Under the pieces are notes generated by a model. The model saw only the letters and a list, made by a program, of their open reading frames with translations. It was not told the origin of the DNA and did no database searches. A DNA stretch of 64,000 bases from positions 1-64,000 of the forward strand of contig CAZKIU010000015.1 of NCBI GenBank assembly GCA_964552955.1, written 5' to 3'. Of the stretch, positions 33,563-42,543 are shown in pieces. The DNA comes from UBA1413 sp964552955. GTDB lineage: Bacteria > Bacteroidota > Bacteroidia > Bacteroidales > Prolixibacteraceae. A program made the position numbers and the translations under genes. Position 1 is the stretch's first letter. Each line of letters begins with the position of its first letter.

Positions 33563-36500
33563 ATGACTGTCAACGCCATGATACCATTTACACACCTCCA
33601 TGTCCATTCCCAGTATTCGATTCTCGACGGGGCAGCCAGCATAGAAAGCCTGGTGAACAAGGCCAAGGCCGGCAATATGAAGGCCCTGGCGCTGACCGAC
33701 CATGGGGCCATGTTCGGCATTAAGGAGTTTCACGTGGCATGCAACAAGGCGGGGATCAAGCCTATCCTGGGGTGCGAGACCTATGTGGCCCAGCGCAGCA
33801 TGGAAGACCGCTCAGGCAAGGAGGACCGCTCAGGAGATCACCTGGTGCTGCTGGCCAAAAACATCACAGGATACCATAATCTCATCAAGCTGGTCTCCCT
33901 GGCCAATATGGAAGGGTTTTATTACAAACCCCGTATTGACAAGGCGACCCTGGAACGCCACTCCGAAGGACTGATGGCCTCCTCGGCCTGTCTCGGCGGA
34001 GAGATCCCCTCCCTGCTGGGCGATGGCCGAATCAAGGAGGCGGAAGAGGCGCTGCTCTGGTATCGCCGGGTCTTCGGGGATGATTTTTTTCTGGAGGTGC
34101 AACGCCACCCTTCTGACATTCCTGAACTCCGCAGGGAGGTCTATGACCGTCAGGTGGTCGTCAATGCGCTGATTCTCGACCTGGCCCGTAAATATGGGAT
34201 CAAGGTTATCGCCACCAATGACGTCCATTTCACCGATGCCCAGGATGCCGACGCCCACGATCTGCTGATCTGCCTCAATACCGGCAAGGACCTCGACGAC
34301 CCCAACAGGATGAGATATACCAAGCAGGAATGGTTCAAGACCACGGAAGAGATGAACCAGCTCTTTGCCGACCTGCCCGAGGCCCTGCAGAATACCATGG
34401 AGGTAGCCGACAGGGTCGAAGTCTACGCCATCGACCAGGACCCTATCATGCCGGTCTTTCCCATCCCTGAATCCTTTGGCACCGAAGCAGAATACCGGGC
34501 ACGCTACAGCGAAGAAGAGCTGATCGCTGAATTTTCGGAAAAGGGCTATCAACGGCTGGGAGGCTATGACAAAGTGGTCAGGATCAAGTTTGAATCGGAG
34601 TACCTCCGCCACCTGGTTTACCAGGGGGCTCCCCGGTTCTATGGGAATCCGCTCCCCGAAGATGTGGTGGCGCGCCTCGACTTTGAGCTGGATGTCATCA
34701 TGAAGATGGGGTATCCGGGGTATTTCCTCATCACCCAGGACTTCATCAATGCAGCCAGAAATATGGGTGTGCTGGTAGGCCCGGGCCGGGGCTCCGCCGC
34801 AGGAGCTGCCGTCTCCTACTGCACAGGAATCACCAACATCGACCCCATCCGGCATAACCTCCTCTTTGAACGGTTCCTGAACCCCGAGAGGGTGTCACTG
34901 CCCGATGTCGATATCGATTTCGACGATGACGGCCGGCAACAGGTCCTCGATTGGGTCGTCGACAAATATGGCAAAGACAAAGTCGCCCACATCTGCACTT
35001 TTGCCACCATGGCCACCAAAATGGCCATCCGCGACGTGGCCCGTGTCCTGAAACTCCCCCTGCCTGAAGCCGACCGGCTCGCCAAACTGGTCCCCGAAGC
35101 CCCGAAAATGACCTTTAAAAAGGCCTTCCAGGAAAGCCCCGAACTGAAAAAAGAACGCCAGTCGGCCAATCCACTGATTGCCAAGACCATTCAGTTTGCC
35201 GAAATCCTCGAGGGGTCGGTCCGTCAATCAGGGGTTCACGCCTGTGGTATCCTCATCAGCCGTAATCCCCTCACCGACCATATCCCCCTGATGCCCACCA
35301 AAGACGATAATCTGCCTACCACCCAGTACGATGGTCGCTTTGTGGAAAACCTGGGATTGCTCAAGATGGACTTCCTGGGGCTCAAGACGCTCTCCATCAT
35401 CAAGGAGTCGATAGAGAACATCAGGCTCTCCAGGGGAATCACCCTCGATATCGACACGATTCCCTTTGATGACCCCTTAACGTATGAGATGTTCAGTAAA
35501 GGGGAGACGACGGCGGTCTTCCAGTTTGAATCGGAAGGGATGAAAAAGCACCTCCGGGAGCTGAAGCCCAACCGTTTCGAAGACCTGGTGGCCATGAATG
35601 CCCTCTACCGGCCGGGGCCCATGGATTACATTCCTGAATTCATTGCCCGTAAAAACGGGAAGAAAAAGGTGGAATACGACCTTCCCATGATGGAGGAGTA
35701 CCTGAGTGAGACCTATGGGATTACGGTCTACCAGGAGCAGGTGATGTTGCTGTCGCGACTGCTGGCCAACTTCACCCGGGGGGAGTCGGATACCCTGCGC
35801 AAGGCCATGGGTAAAAAGATGGAAGCCCTGATGGCCAAGCTGAAAGAGCGTTTCGTGGAAGGATGCACCGGGAATCCCCGTTTCATTGAGGAGTGCCGTC
35901 AGGTCAATAAGGTTCCCAAGGAGTTGATTGAGAAGATATGGGGGGACTGGGAGTCATTCGCCTCGTATGCCTTTAACAAGTCGCATTCGGTATGTTACGC
36001 CCATGTGGCCTACCAGACGGGTTACCTGAAAGCCCACTATCCGGCCGAGTTCATGGCGGCCAACTTAAGCCGTAACCTCAGCCACATCACTGAAATCACC
36101 AAGTTCATGCAGGAGTGCCAGCGGATGAAGCTGAATGTCAAGGGGCCCGACATCAACGAGAGCTATGTGAAATTCACCGTGAACCGGCGGGGGGATATCC
36201 GTTTTGGGATGGCCGCCGTCAAAGGGGTCGGCGAAGGGGTGGTCAATGATATTGTGGCAGAGCGGAAGAAAGGAGGCGATTTCCGCGATATCTTTGACTT
36301 TGCCGAGCGCGTCAACCTGCAGAGCGTCAATAAGAAAACCATTGAAGCCCTGGCTATGGCCGGTGCTTTTGACAGTTTCGGGTCGATCAGGCGGAGCCAG
36401 TTTTTCTCCGGGGAGAATGAGAATGACCCGGTCAACTTCATCGAAAGACTGATCCGCTATGGCAGCAAGATCCAGTCTGAATCCCAGTCGATGCAGCAGA

Positions 36501-37222
36501 CCCTCTTCGGCGATTCTGCAGAACATCAGGTCGTCCGCAAACCCGAAATCCCCCCTATCGGCGAATGGCCCCAGCTGGTCCTCCTCGAAAAGGAAAAAGG
36601 AGTCATCGGCATTTACCTGACCGCCCACCCGCTCGACGACTACCGCCTGGAATTGGACAACTTCTGCTCCAGGGGGATCGGCCTCAAGGAGATGAACGAA
36701 CAGATGGAAAAATTCAAAGACCAGGAATTCACCTTCGGAGGAATGGTCACCGAGGCTTCCGAAGGGTTCTCGAAAAACGGCAAACCATACAGCAAGCTGA
36801 CCCTCTCCGATTATACCGATTCGAAGCAGTTTTTCTTTTTCAACCAGGATTATGTCGAATTTGGGAAATACTGCAAGCCCGGTCTTTTCGTGCTGCTCAA
36901 GGGGAAGGTCCAAAAACGGTTCAGTTCGGAAACTCTGGAGTTCCGGGTCACCCATATTGAACTCCTCTCCCAGGTGCGCCGCAACCATATTAAAAGTCTG
37001 ACGGTGCACCTGCCGCTTTCAGCCATCAGCGAGGGGGTCGTCGAGGAGATGGAGAGGGTGCTTAAAAATAACAAGGGGAATGCCTTATTGAAATTTCAGA
37101 TCTTCGATGAGGAGAGACAACATTCGGTCCATCTCTTCTCGCGGAACAGCAGGATAGAGGTAAGCAATGACTTTCTCCGTTTTTTTGAGGAGCATCCTGA
37201 AATGGCATTTCGTATCAATTGA
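33563..37222 (+). CDS. dnaE: DNA polymerase III subunit alpha
   Basis: Replicative polymerase catalytic subunit, 1,219 residues. It has the N-terminal PHP domain (THLHVHSQYSILDGA, LTDHGAMFG), the C-family polymerase palm with catalytic acidic motif PDVDIDFDDDGRQ, the fingers region (DTLRKAMGKK), the helix-hairpin-helix part (RFGMAAVKGVGEG) and a C-terminal OB-fold (FGGMVTEASEGFSKNGK). An internal ATG at 33578 (MIPFTHLHVH) is an alternative start and is closer to the family start. A weak TACTTTTA box at 33484 may be its promoter. The thioredoxin promoter overlaps the dnaE stop codon. Confidence 0.96.
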   Translation: MTVNAMIPFTHLHVHSQYSILDGAASIESLVNKAKAGNMKALALTDHGAMFGIKEFHVACNKAGIKPILGCETYVAQRSMEDRSGKEDRSGDHLVLLAKNITGYHNLIKLVSLANMEGFYYKPRIDKATLERHSEGLMASSACLGGEIPSLLGDGRIKEAEEALLWYRRVFGDDFFLEVQRHPSDIPELRREVYDRQVVVNALILDLARKYGIKVIATNDVHFTDAQDADAHDLLICLNTGKDLDDPNRMRYTKQEWFKTTEEMNQLFADLPEALQNTMEVADRVEVYAIDQDPIMPVFPIPESFGTEAEYRARYSEEELIAEFSEKGYQRLGGYDKVVRIKFESEYLRHLVYQGAPRFYGNPLPEDVVARLDFELDVIMKMGYPGYFLITQDFINAARNMGVLVGPGRGSAAGAAVSYCTGITNIDPIRHNLLFERFLNPERVSLPDVDIDFDDDGRQQVLDWVVDKYGKDKVAHICTFATMATKMAIRDVARVLKLPLPEADRLAKLVPEAPKMTFKKAFQESPELKKERQSANPLIAKTIQFAEILEGSVRQSGVHACGILISRNPLTDHIPLMPTKDDNLPTTQYDGRFVENLGLLKMDFLGLKTLSIIKESIENIRLSRGITLDIDTIPFDDPLTYEMFSKGETTAVFQFESEGMKKHLRELKPNRFEDLVAMNALYRPGPMDYIPEFIARKNGKKKVEYDLPMMEEYLSETYGITVYQEQVMLLSRLLANFTRGESDTLRKAMGKKMEALMAKLKERFVEGCTGNPRFIEECRQVNKVPKELIEKIWGDWESFASYAFNKSHSVCYAHVAYQTGYLKAHYPAEFMAANLSRNLSHITEITKFMQECQRMKLNVKGPDINESYVKFTVNRRGDIRFGMAAVKGVGEGVVNDIVAERKKGGDFRDIFDFAERVNLQSVNKKTIEALAMAGAFDSFGSIRRSQFFSGENENDPVNFIERLIRYGSKIQSESQSMQQTLFGDSAEHQVVRKPEIPPIGEWPQLVLLEKEKGVIGIYLTAHPLDDYRLELDNFCSRGIGLKEMNEQMEKFKDQEFTFGGMVTEASEGFSKNGKPYSKLTLSDYTDSKQFFFFNQDYVEFGKYCKPGLFVLLKGKVQKRFSSETLEFRVTHIELLSQVRRNHIKSLTVHLPLSAISEGVVEEMERVLKNNKGNALLKFQIFDEERQHSVHLFSRNSRIEVSNDFLRFFEEHPEMAFRIN

Positions 37223-37223
37223 C

Positions 37224-37231
37224 TATTTTTG
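37224..37231 (+). promoter_or_regulatory. -7 box for thioredoxin
   Basis: TATTTTTG follows two bases after the dnaE stop codon and lies 36 bases before the thioredoxin start. Confidence 0.55.
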
Positions 37232-37267
37232 CGGGAAACCAGTTTTTTTAACTTAACATTTATCATT

Positions 37268-37585
37268 ATGGCTTTGGAAATTACCGATGGAAACTTTAAG
37301 GAAACCGTGCTGGCATCAGAGGTCCCGGTCATGCTTGATTTTTGGGCGGCCTGGTGCGGCCCCTGCCGGATGATTGCTCCGTTTGTGGAGGAGATGCACA
37401 AGGAGTTTGAAGGGAAAGCTGTGATCGGGAAGGTCGATGTGGATTCCAATCCCGAAGTGGCGGCCACTTACGGGATCAGGAACATCCCTACGGTGTTGTT
37501 CATCCGCAACGGTCAGGTGGCCGACAAGCAGGTCGGTGCCTGTCCCAAAGCCACCCTGGTCAATAAACTCAACGCCCTGCTGTAA
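37268..37585 (+). CDS. trxA: Thioredoxin
   Basis: Small disulfide reductase of 105 residues. The WCGPC active site is intact (DFWAAWCGPCRMIAP, about residues 25-39), with the cis-proline loop (IRNIPTVLFI). It contrasts with the TlpA-like lipoprotein in this window that lacks both cysteines. The ATG at 37268 is preferred over a frame extension to 37229, which runs through the promoter box. A DUF58 gene starts 14 bases after its stop. Confidence 0.95.
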   Translation: MALEITDGNFKETVLASEVPVMLDFWAAWCGPCRMIAPFVEEMHKEFEGKAVIGKVDVDSNPEVAATYGIRNIPTVLFIRNGQVADKQVGACPKATLVNKLNALL

Positions 37586-37599
37586 GCGGGGAACCCTCT

Positions 37600-38529
37600 T
37601 TGAAGAACCTGATCGACATCAGGCAGTTACAGGAGTTTGACAACCTGGAACTGATTGCCCGGGAGGTGGTGGAAGGGTTCATCACCGGCCTTCACCGCAG
37701 TCCTTTTCATGGTTTTTCGGTGGAATTTGCGGAGCACAGGTTATACAACCAGGGGGAATCGACCCGGCCTGTCGACTGGAAACTCTATGCCCGCACCGAC
37801 AAGCTGTTTGTCAAGCAGTATGAGGAGGAGACGAACCTGCGCTGCCAGTTGGTCATTGATACCTCGTCGTCGATGTTGTTTCCCTATGGTAAGGGAAATG
37901 ATCGGCTGATGAGCAAGCTGGCCTTTTCGGTCTACACGGCGGCAGCGCTGATTCATCTGCTGCGCCGCCAACGGGATGCCTCAGGGCTGACGCTATTCTC
38001 AGGGGAGGTGGAGTTCCACTCGCAGCCCCGTCTGGCCCCGGTGCATGCCGAGTTGATGATGAGCCGGCTCTCGGAACTGCTCCAACCAGGGTATGTGCCC
38101 CTGAATAAAACCACCCGCACGCCGGAAGTGCTGCACCAGGTCGCTGAGAATATCCACAAGCGGTCACTGGTGGTCCTCTTCAGCGACATGCTCACCCGTG
38201 AAGAGGAGGGAGACGTCTTTTCTGCACTTCAGCATCTGCGCTATAACAAGCACGAGGTACTCCTTTTTCATGTCACCGATCACCAGCAGGAGCGCGAATT
38301 CAGGTATGCCAACCGTCCGCACCGGTTCATCGACCTGGAAACCGGGGAATCGGTCAGGGTGAACCCCGGGGAGATCAGGGAGACCTACGTGAACCGTGTC
38401 AACAGTTATTTCGGAGAGCTGAAAAACAAATGCGGCCAGTACCAGATCGAACTGGTCGAAGCCGACATCCATGCCGGGTTCAGGGAAGTCCTCCTGGCCT
38501 ACCTGGTCAAACGGAAGAAACTGTGGTGA
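37600..38529 (+). CDS. DUF58 domain-containing protein
   Basis: Protein of 309 residues with the DUF58 signature GEGxRPVDWK-like stretch (YNQGESTRPVDWKLYARTD) and a von Willebrand A-like fold with a MIDAS-type motif DTSSSM near residue 87. Members are usually found beside a MoxR ATPase and vWA proteins (Bat operon). None is present here, so the partner is unknown. No signal peptide or membrane segment, so it is likely cytoplasmic. The start codon is TTG at 37600, just after the thioredoxin stop. The thioredoxin link is positional only. Confidence 0.85.
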   Translation: MKNLIDIRQLQEFDNLELIAREVVEGFITGLHRSPFHGFSVEFAEHRLYNQGESTRPVDWKLYARTDKLFVKQYEEETNLRCQLVIDTSSSMLFPYGKGNDRLMSKLAFSVYTAAALIHLLRRQRDASGLTLFSGEVEFHSQPRLAPVHAELMMSRLSELLQPGYVPLNKTTRTPEVLHQVAENIHKRSLVVLFSDMLTREEEGDVFSALQHLRYNKHEVLLFHVTDHQQEREFRYANRPHRFIDLETGESVRVNPGEIRETYVNRVNSYFGELKNKCGQYQIELVEADIHAGFREVLLAYLVKRKKLW

Positions 38530-38643
38530 CCTCCGTACATCTTCTGCCCCGGATACATCAGGGTGGGCTGACCTGGTCAAAGGCGATTCCGGAGATAAAA
38601 CGAAAAATAGGAACTGTAAGAAACTCTAAATAAACACTTGAAG

Positions 38644-40095
38644 ATGAATAGAATCCTTGTTACCGCTGTTGTTCTGGCAGGGCTGCTGCTGGCAGGTTTC
38701 GGGCCCGCCAGAGTCTATTACAACGAAAAATACCGGCCTCAGTATCATTTCACGCCTGAGAGGAACTACCTGGGCGCACCGGCCGGACTGGTATATCTGG
38801 ATGGGAAGTACCATTTGTTTTACCAGTACAATCCAAAGGGTTTGGAAGAGGGTTTCAACCATTGGGGTCATGCGGTGAGTTCTGATCTGATCAGGTGGGA
38901 GCATTTGCCGGTGGCCTTGTTCCCCGACAACCTGTCGGAAGATAAAGAGTTGTGCACGGTCCTGCCGGGAAGTGTGGTGGTCGACAGTCAGAACCAGCTG
39001 GGGCTGCAAAAAGGAGAGTTGCCGGTCCTGCTGGCGTTTTACACCAGTCCGGGCTGCGGGCAGCGCATGGCCTGGAGCAGTGATGGGGGGAACAGCTGGC
39101 AGAAATTCAGCGGTAATCCGATTCTTCCCTACGATGAGAAGGACCAGGCCCGTTATCCGAAGGTATTCTTCCATGCGCCCAGCGGGCAGTGGGTGATGAT
39201 CCTTCACCGCCTGCCCGACAACGACGAGCGGAAACAGGGGTTTTCCTTTTATACCTCCGGGGACCTGCGGGAGTGGCAGTACCGGAGTCATCTGGCAGGA
39301 TTCACAGGCCGGCCCGACCTGGTAGAACTCCGCCTCAACAACCGGCCCGACGATACCCGCTGGATCATCATCGACGGGAATGGTGATTATGTCATGGGCC
39401 GCTTCGATGGCAGTAGTTTTACCCCGGAAAGCATCCGCATGAAATGCGATTATGGCCGCCATTTCAGTGGCGCCACCACCTTCAGTTCTCTCCCCGCGGA
39501 AGAGGGCAGGGTGATCCAGATGGCCCTCCTCAGAAATGAAGAGTGGCCCGGTATGCCCTTCCATGGGCAGCTTACCTTCCCCACGGAACTCTCCCTGCGC
39601 AAAGCCGGAACCGGCATTTATATGTTCCGGGAACCGGTCAGGGAACTGGTAACTATCCAGGATAAAAGCCTGAAATGGCAAGAGGAAAAACTGATCCCCG
39701 GCCTGGGCCAGAATCTGGTTAAAAAAGCCGAAGGGGATGCCCTCCGCATCAAAGGACGCTTCGACCTTAAAAACTGTGAGTCGTTTGGCTTTATGCTTCG
39801 CGCCGGCAAGAAAAACCAGGGCGCCGAACTGGTCTACAACGTGAAAAGAGGTACCCTTTCCCTTCTGGGCCAGGCCATCCCTCTGGAACCCGTCGATAAT
39901 AAAATATACCTCGACATCCTGGTGGACCGTGCCTCCGTCGAGGTCTTCGCCAACAACGGAAAAGCGGCCCTCTCTTCCGTATTGTTCAGCGAAGAGAATG
40001 ACCGCAGTTATATCCTGGTGAATACAGGTGGGGAAGTCGTCGTCGATGAGCTGGAGATCACCCCTCTCCGCTCGGCCTGGGTCCAGGAGGAGTAA
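38644..40095 (+). CDS. Glycoside hydrolase family 32 homologue with all three catalytic residues substituted
   Basis: Secreted protein of 483 residues related to levanases, inulinases and invertases. The signal segment is about 1-20 with no lipobox, then a five-bladed propeller and a C-terminal beta-sandwich (about 345-475). Around the propeller the frame is well conserved (PQYHFTPERNYL, GLVYLDGKYHLFYQYNP, FNHWGHAVSSDL). The three catalytic motifs are altered. NDPNG appears as GAPAG (nucleophile Asp to Ala45), RDP appears as RYP (stabiliser Asp to Tyr171) and ECPD appears as GRPD (acid/base Glu to Gly222). A canonical retaining fructan hydrolase activity is therefore not expected. It could be a binding protein or use a different mechanism. 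The ATG at 38644 is preferred over a TTG two codons earlier. No fructan-utilisation genes lie nearby. Confidence 0.9.
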   Translation: MNRILVTAVVLAGLLLAGFGPARVYYNEKYRPQYHFTPERNYLGAPAGLVYLDGKYHLFYQYNPKGLEEGFNHWGHAVSSDLIRWEHLPVALFPDNLSEDKELCTVLPGSVVVDSQNQLGLQKGELPVLLAFYTSPGCGQRMAWSSDGGNSWQKFSGNPILPYDEKDQARYPKVFFHAPSGQWVMILHRLPDNDERKQGFSFYTSGDLREWQYRSHLAGFTGRPDLVELRLNNRPDDTRWIIIDGNGDYVMGRFDGSSFTPESIRMKCDYGRHFSGATTFSSLPAEEGRVIQMALLRNEEWPGMPFHGQLTFPTELSLRKAGTGIYMFREPVRELVTIQDKSLKWQEEKLIPGLGQNLVKKAEGDALRIKGRFDLKNCESFGFMLRAGKKNQGAELVYNVKRGTLSLLGQAIPLEPVDNKIYLDILVDRASVEVFANNGKAALSSVLFSEENDRSYILVNTGGEVVVDELEITPLRSAWVQEE

Positions 40096-40208
40096 ACCCC
40101 TGACCAGGGAGGGCGCTTCCCAGATCACCACCACCGGAAGCAGAAGCGTTGCAGTTCCTTTGCAGCCACTCTCCTGCAATGGTTGACCGGCCAGCCCTTA
40201 GGAATGGA

Positions 40209-40823
40209 TTATTTCTTCTTGGCAACCAGACTGAAGTCCAGGGTGAAATCATCATAAATCATCTTGTCGCCCAGTCCGGAGAAAAAGGAACCCGAACCAT
40301 ACTTAACATCATACTTGGCCCGGTTAACCACAATCTTTCCTGACGATCTGAGCAGATCTCCTTCGGTGACTGCAGTGGCCCGGAAGGTTACCGGATGGGT
40401 AATTCCCTTGATGGTCAGGTTGCCTGTAAAATCATACTCATTTCCAGCTACTTTAACAACTTTAGTCAGGAGAAACGAGGAGACCGGGAATTTCTCCACC
40501 GAGAAGAAGTCATCTGACTTGAGGTGCCCCACCAGGCGGGCATTGATACCGGCATCGGTCAGATCCTCACATACGATCGCCTGCATATCCATCACCATGG
40601 TGGCGGCGGAAATCGTGTTGTTTTTCACCTCCAGTGTTCCGCTTTTCAAACCAATCGTCCCGTAATGTTCTCCTGTCACCTTCTTGCCATTCCACTTGAC
40701 CGAACTGCGGCTCTGATCCACTTCATACTGTGCGCCAGGGGCGACCAACGCCAAACCAGCCACCGCCACAAAAACCATTATCAATCGCTTCATACTTTTC
40801 ATTTTTAAAACCTTTACATTCAT
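40209..40823 (-). CDS. YceI-family lipid/isoprenoid-binding protein
   Basis: Protein of 204 residues with a signal peptide (MKRLIMVFVAVAGLALVAPGA). The YceI beta-barrel domain is marked by YEVDQSRSSVKWNGKKVTGEH, HLKSDDFFSVEKFPVSSF and GNLTIKGITHPVTF. Such proteins bind polyisoprenoid or amide lipids in the periplasm. The exact ligand is unknown. A strong AGGAG site five bases before the ATG at 40823 supports the start, although two later ATGs are possible. It is convergent with the GH32-like gene and divergent from the Crp/Fnr regulator gene. Confidence 0.9.
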   Translation of the reverse strand: MNVKVLKMKSMKRLIMVFVAVAGLALVAPGAQYEVDQSRSSVKWNGKKVTGEHYGTIGLKSGTLEVKNNTISAATMVMDMQAIVCEDLTDAGINARLVGHLKSDDFFSVEKFPVSSFLLTKVVKVAGNEYDFTGNLTIKGITHPVTFRATAVTEGDLLRSSGKIVVNRAKYDVKYGSGSFFSGLGDKMIYDDFTLDFSLVAKKK

Positions 40824-40931
40824 TATATCTCCTCATAAGACAACCAGGGGGTTCAAAATGTTCATTTGAAGAAGAAAAAAACTGAACAGATGATCCCGGG
40901 AGGCTAAAAAGGAATACTTCCTGGTGTTCAT

Positions 40932-40962
40932 TTTGTCAGGTTTTACGGAAGTTGTATCTTTA
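40932..40962 (+). promoter_or_regulatory. -33/-7 promoter of the Crp/Fnr gene
   Basis: TTTG (40932-40935), a 19-base spacer and TATCTTTA (40955-40962, one mismatch to TAnnTTTG). The promoter lies inside the extended open frame, so the real translation start must be further on, at 41006. Confidence 0.55.
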
Positions 40963-41005
40963 TGGCGTTCAATCCTGTGGAATTCACAATTTTTACAGAG
41001 CCGAT

Positions 41006-41707
41006 ATGAGAACGATGCTAAAGAGGCCGACGGATGATGATACGGATCTTTCCGGTTTTTTACTTTTCAAGAAGCTGACAGACGAAGAGCTGAACCGGTT
41101 GAATTTTGAAAAGAGTTGTTCTTCATACAGGAAAGGGACGATAGTATACCGGGAGGGGAGTCGTCTGACGGGGTTCTATTGTGTGACCAGGGGGATTATC
41201 AAGGTATTCAAGACGGGCATAGATGGCAAGGAGCAGATCATCCGCTTTGCCAAACGGGGGGAGATCATCGCCTACCGGTCGCTGCTGAGTCAGGAGCTGG
41301 CCTGTACCACGGCCAAGGTGATCGAGGAGGCGGTATTGTGTCATGTGCCCTATCAGACGCTGCTTTATCTCATTCAGAACAACTGGCAGTTTTCGCACCA
41401 CATGCTGCAGATCGTCTGCCGCGAGTTGCGTGAGGCCAACGATTATATTACCGATATCGCCCAGAAGTCGGTCAGGGAGCGGCTGGCGGAGGTATTGCTC
41501 CTGTTGAAGGAGAATTTTGACCTCGACCACCAGAACACCCTGCAGATATCCCTGACCCGGGAGGAGCTGGCCAACATGGTAGGAACGGCCACTGAATCGG
41601 TGATCAGATTGCTGTCGGAATTCCGCCAGGATAACCTGATTGAGCTTCAGGGCAGGAAAATTAAATTTCTCAACACATCAGGTCTCCGCAAGGTTGCCGG
41701 GATATAA
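41006..41707 (+). CDS. Crp/Fnr family transcriptional regulator
   Basis: DNA-binding regulator of 233 residues. The cyclic-nucleotide-like sensor domain (SSYRKGTIVYREGSRLTGFYCVTRG, FAKRGEIIAYRSLLS) is followed by a helix-turn-helix of the Crp type (LTREELANMVGTATESVIRLL SEF). The glycine-rich and arginine residues that bind cAMP in E. coli Crp are not clearly seen, and there is no CxxC set for an Fnr iron-sulfur cluster, so the effector is unknown. The TTG-started extension to 40952 runs through the promoter and is rejected. The methyltransferase gene starts 32 bases after its stop. Confidence 0.92.
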   Translation: MRTMLKRPTDDDTDLSGFLLFKKLTDEELNRLNFEKSCSSYRKGTIVYREGSRLTGFYCVTRGIIKVFKTGIDGKEQIIRFAKRGEIIAYRSLLSQELACTTAKVIEEAVLCHVPYQTLLYLIQNNWQFSHHMLQIVCRELREANDYITDIAQKSVRERLAEVLLLLKENFDLDHQNTLQISLTREELANMVGTATESVIRLLSEFRQDNLIELQGRKIKFLNTSGLRKVAGI

Positions 41708-41739
41708 TCCTGAATCTTCCGGCGCATTAATAAAAAGCG

Positions 41740-42543
41740 ATGCAGACACGCCATTCCGACCGTTTGCTCTATTTCAGGGAGCAGGAATATACCACAAGCA
41801 AATATGTACTTCCGTTGATCGGGGGGGAGGATTTTGTGACCCCCGGGATGCGTATTCTGGAGGTGGGATGCGGCGAAGGGGGGAATCTGAAGCCTTTTCT
41901 GGAGCGGGGATGCCTGGTGACCGGGGTAGACCTCTCCACCAATAAAATCACGCTGGCCCGTGATTTTTACGCCACCATTCCCGGCGGTGAAAGGGTGGAG
42001 CTGATTTGCGATGACATCTATCATCTGAGGCCGCCGGCAGAAAAATACGATGTGATCTTCATGCGTGATGTCATTGAGCACATCCATGACCAAGAGCGTT
42101 TTCTGTTGTTCATCAGGCAGTTTATGCATGCAGAGAGCCGGTTTTTCCTGGCCTTTCCGCCCTGGCAGAATCCTTTTGGGGGTCATCAGCAGATTTGCCG
42201 GAACCGGTTGTTGGCGCGGCTACCGTGGATTCATCTGTTACCGGCACGCCTCTACCGGAGGCTTCTTCGTGCCGGAGGTGAAACGCCTGCGACCGTGGAA
42301 AGCCTGGAAGAAATCAGGGCCACGCGGCTCACCATTGAGCGGTTTGAAGCCCTCTTCACAAAAACAGGGTATCATTGTGTCCACAGAAAACTCTTCCTGG
42401 TCAATCCCAACTACGAGGTCAAGTTCGGGTTCCGTCCCAGGCGGCAGTGTCCACTGCTGGCCGCCATTCCCCGGCTGAGGAATTTCCTGACCACTTCGGT
42501 CTATTACACCCTGGTTACCGCGCCAGCCACTCCTCGGGGTTAA
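41740..42543 (+). CDS. Class I SAM-dependent methyltransferase
   Basis: Protein of 267 residues with the SAM-binding Rossmann motif RILEVGCGEGGNLKPFLERG (residues about 38-57), the second acidic strand VTGVDLS and the motif IFMRDVIEHIHD. The substrate is not apparent; the fold resembles small-molecule or lipid methyltransferases of envelope loci. The 3' end overlaps the EnvC-like gene on the other strand by 29 bases, so the two genes converge on the same DNA. It is probably co-transcribed with the Crp/Fnr gene. Confidence 0.88.
   Translation: MQTRHSDRLLYFREQEYTTSKYVLPLIGGEDFVTPGMRILEVGCGEGGNLKPFLERGCLVTGVDLSTNKITLARDFYATIPGGERVELICDDIYHLRPPAEKYDVIFMRDVIEHIHDQERFLLFIRQFMHAESRFFLAFPPWQNPFGGHQQICRNRLLARLPWIHLLPARLYRRLLRAGGETPATVESLEEIRATRLTIERFEALFTKTGYHCVHRKLFLVNPNYEVKFGFRPRRQCPLLAAIPRLRNFLTTSVYYTLVTAPATPRG

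Noticed and set aside
38626..40179. 517-codon minus-strand open frame opposite the GH32-like gene
   Set aside because: It has no recognisable family pattern and lies wholly over a well-supported gene. Long antisense frames are expected from the GC and codon bias here.
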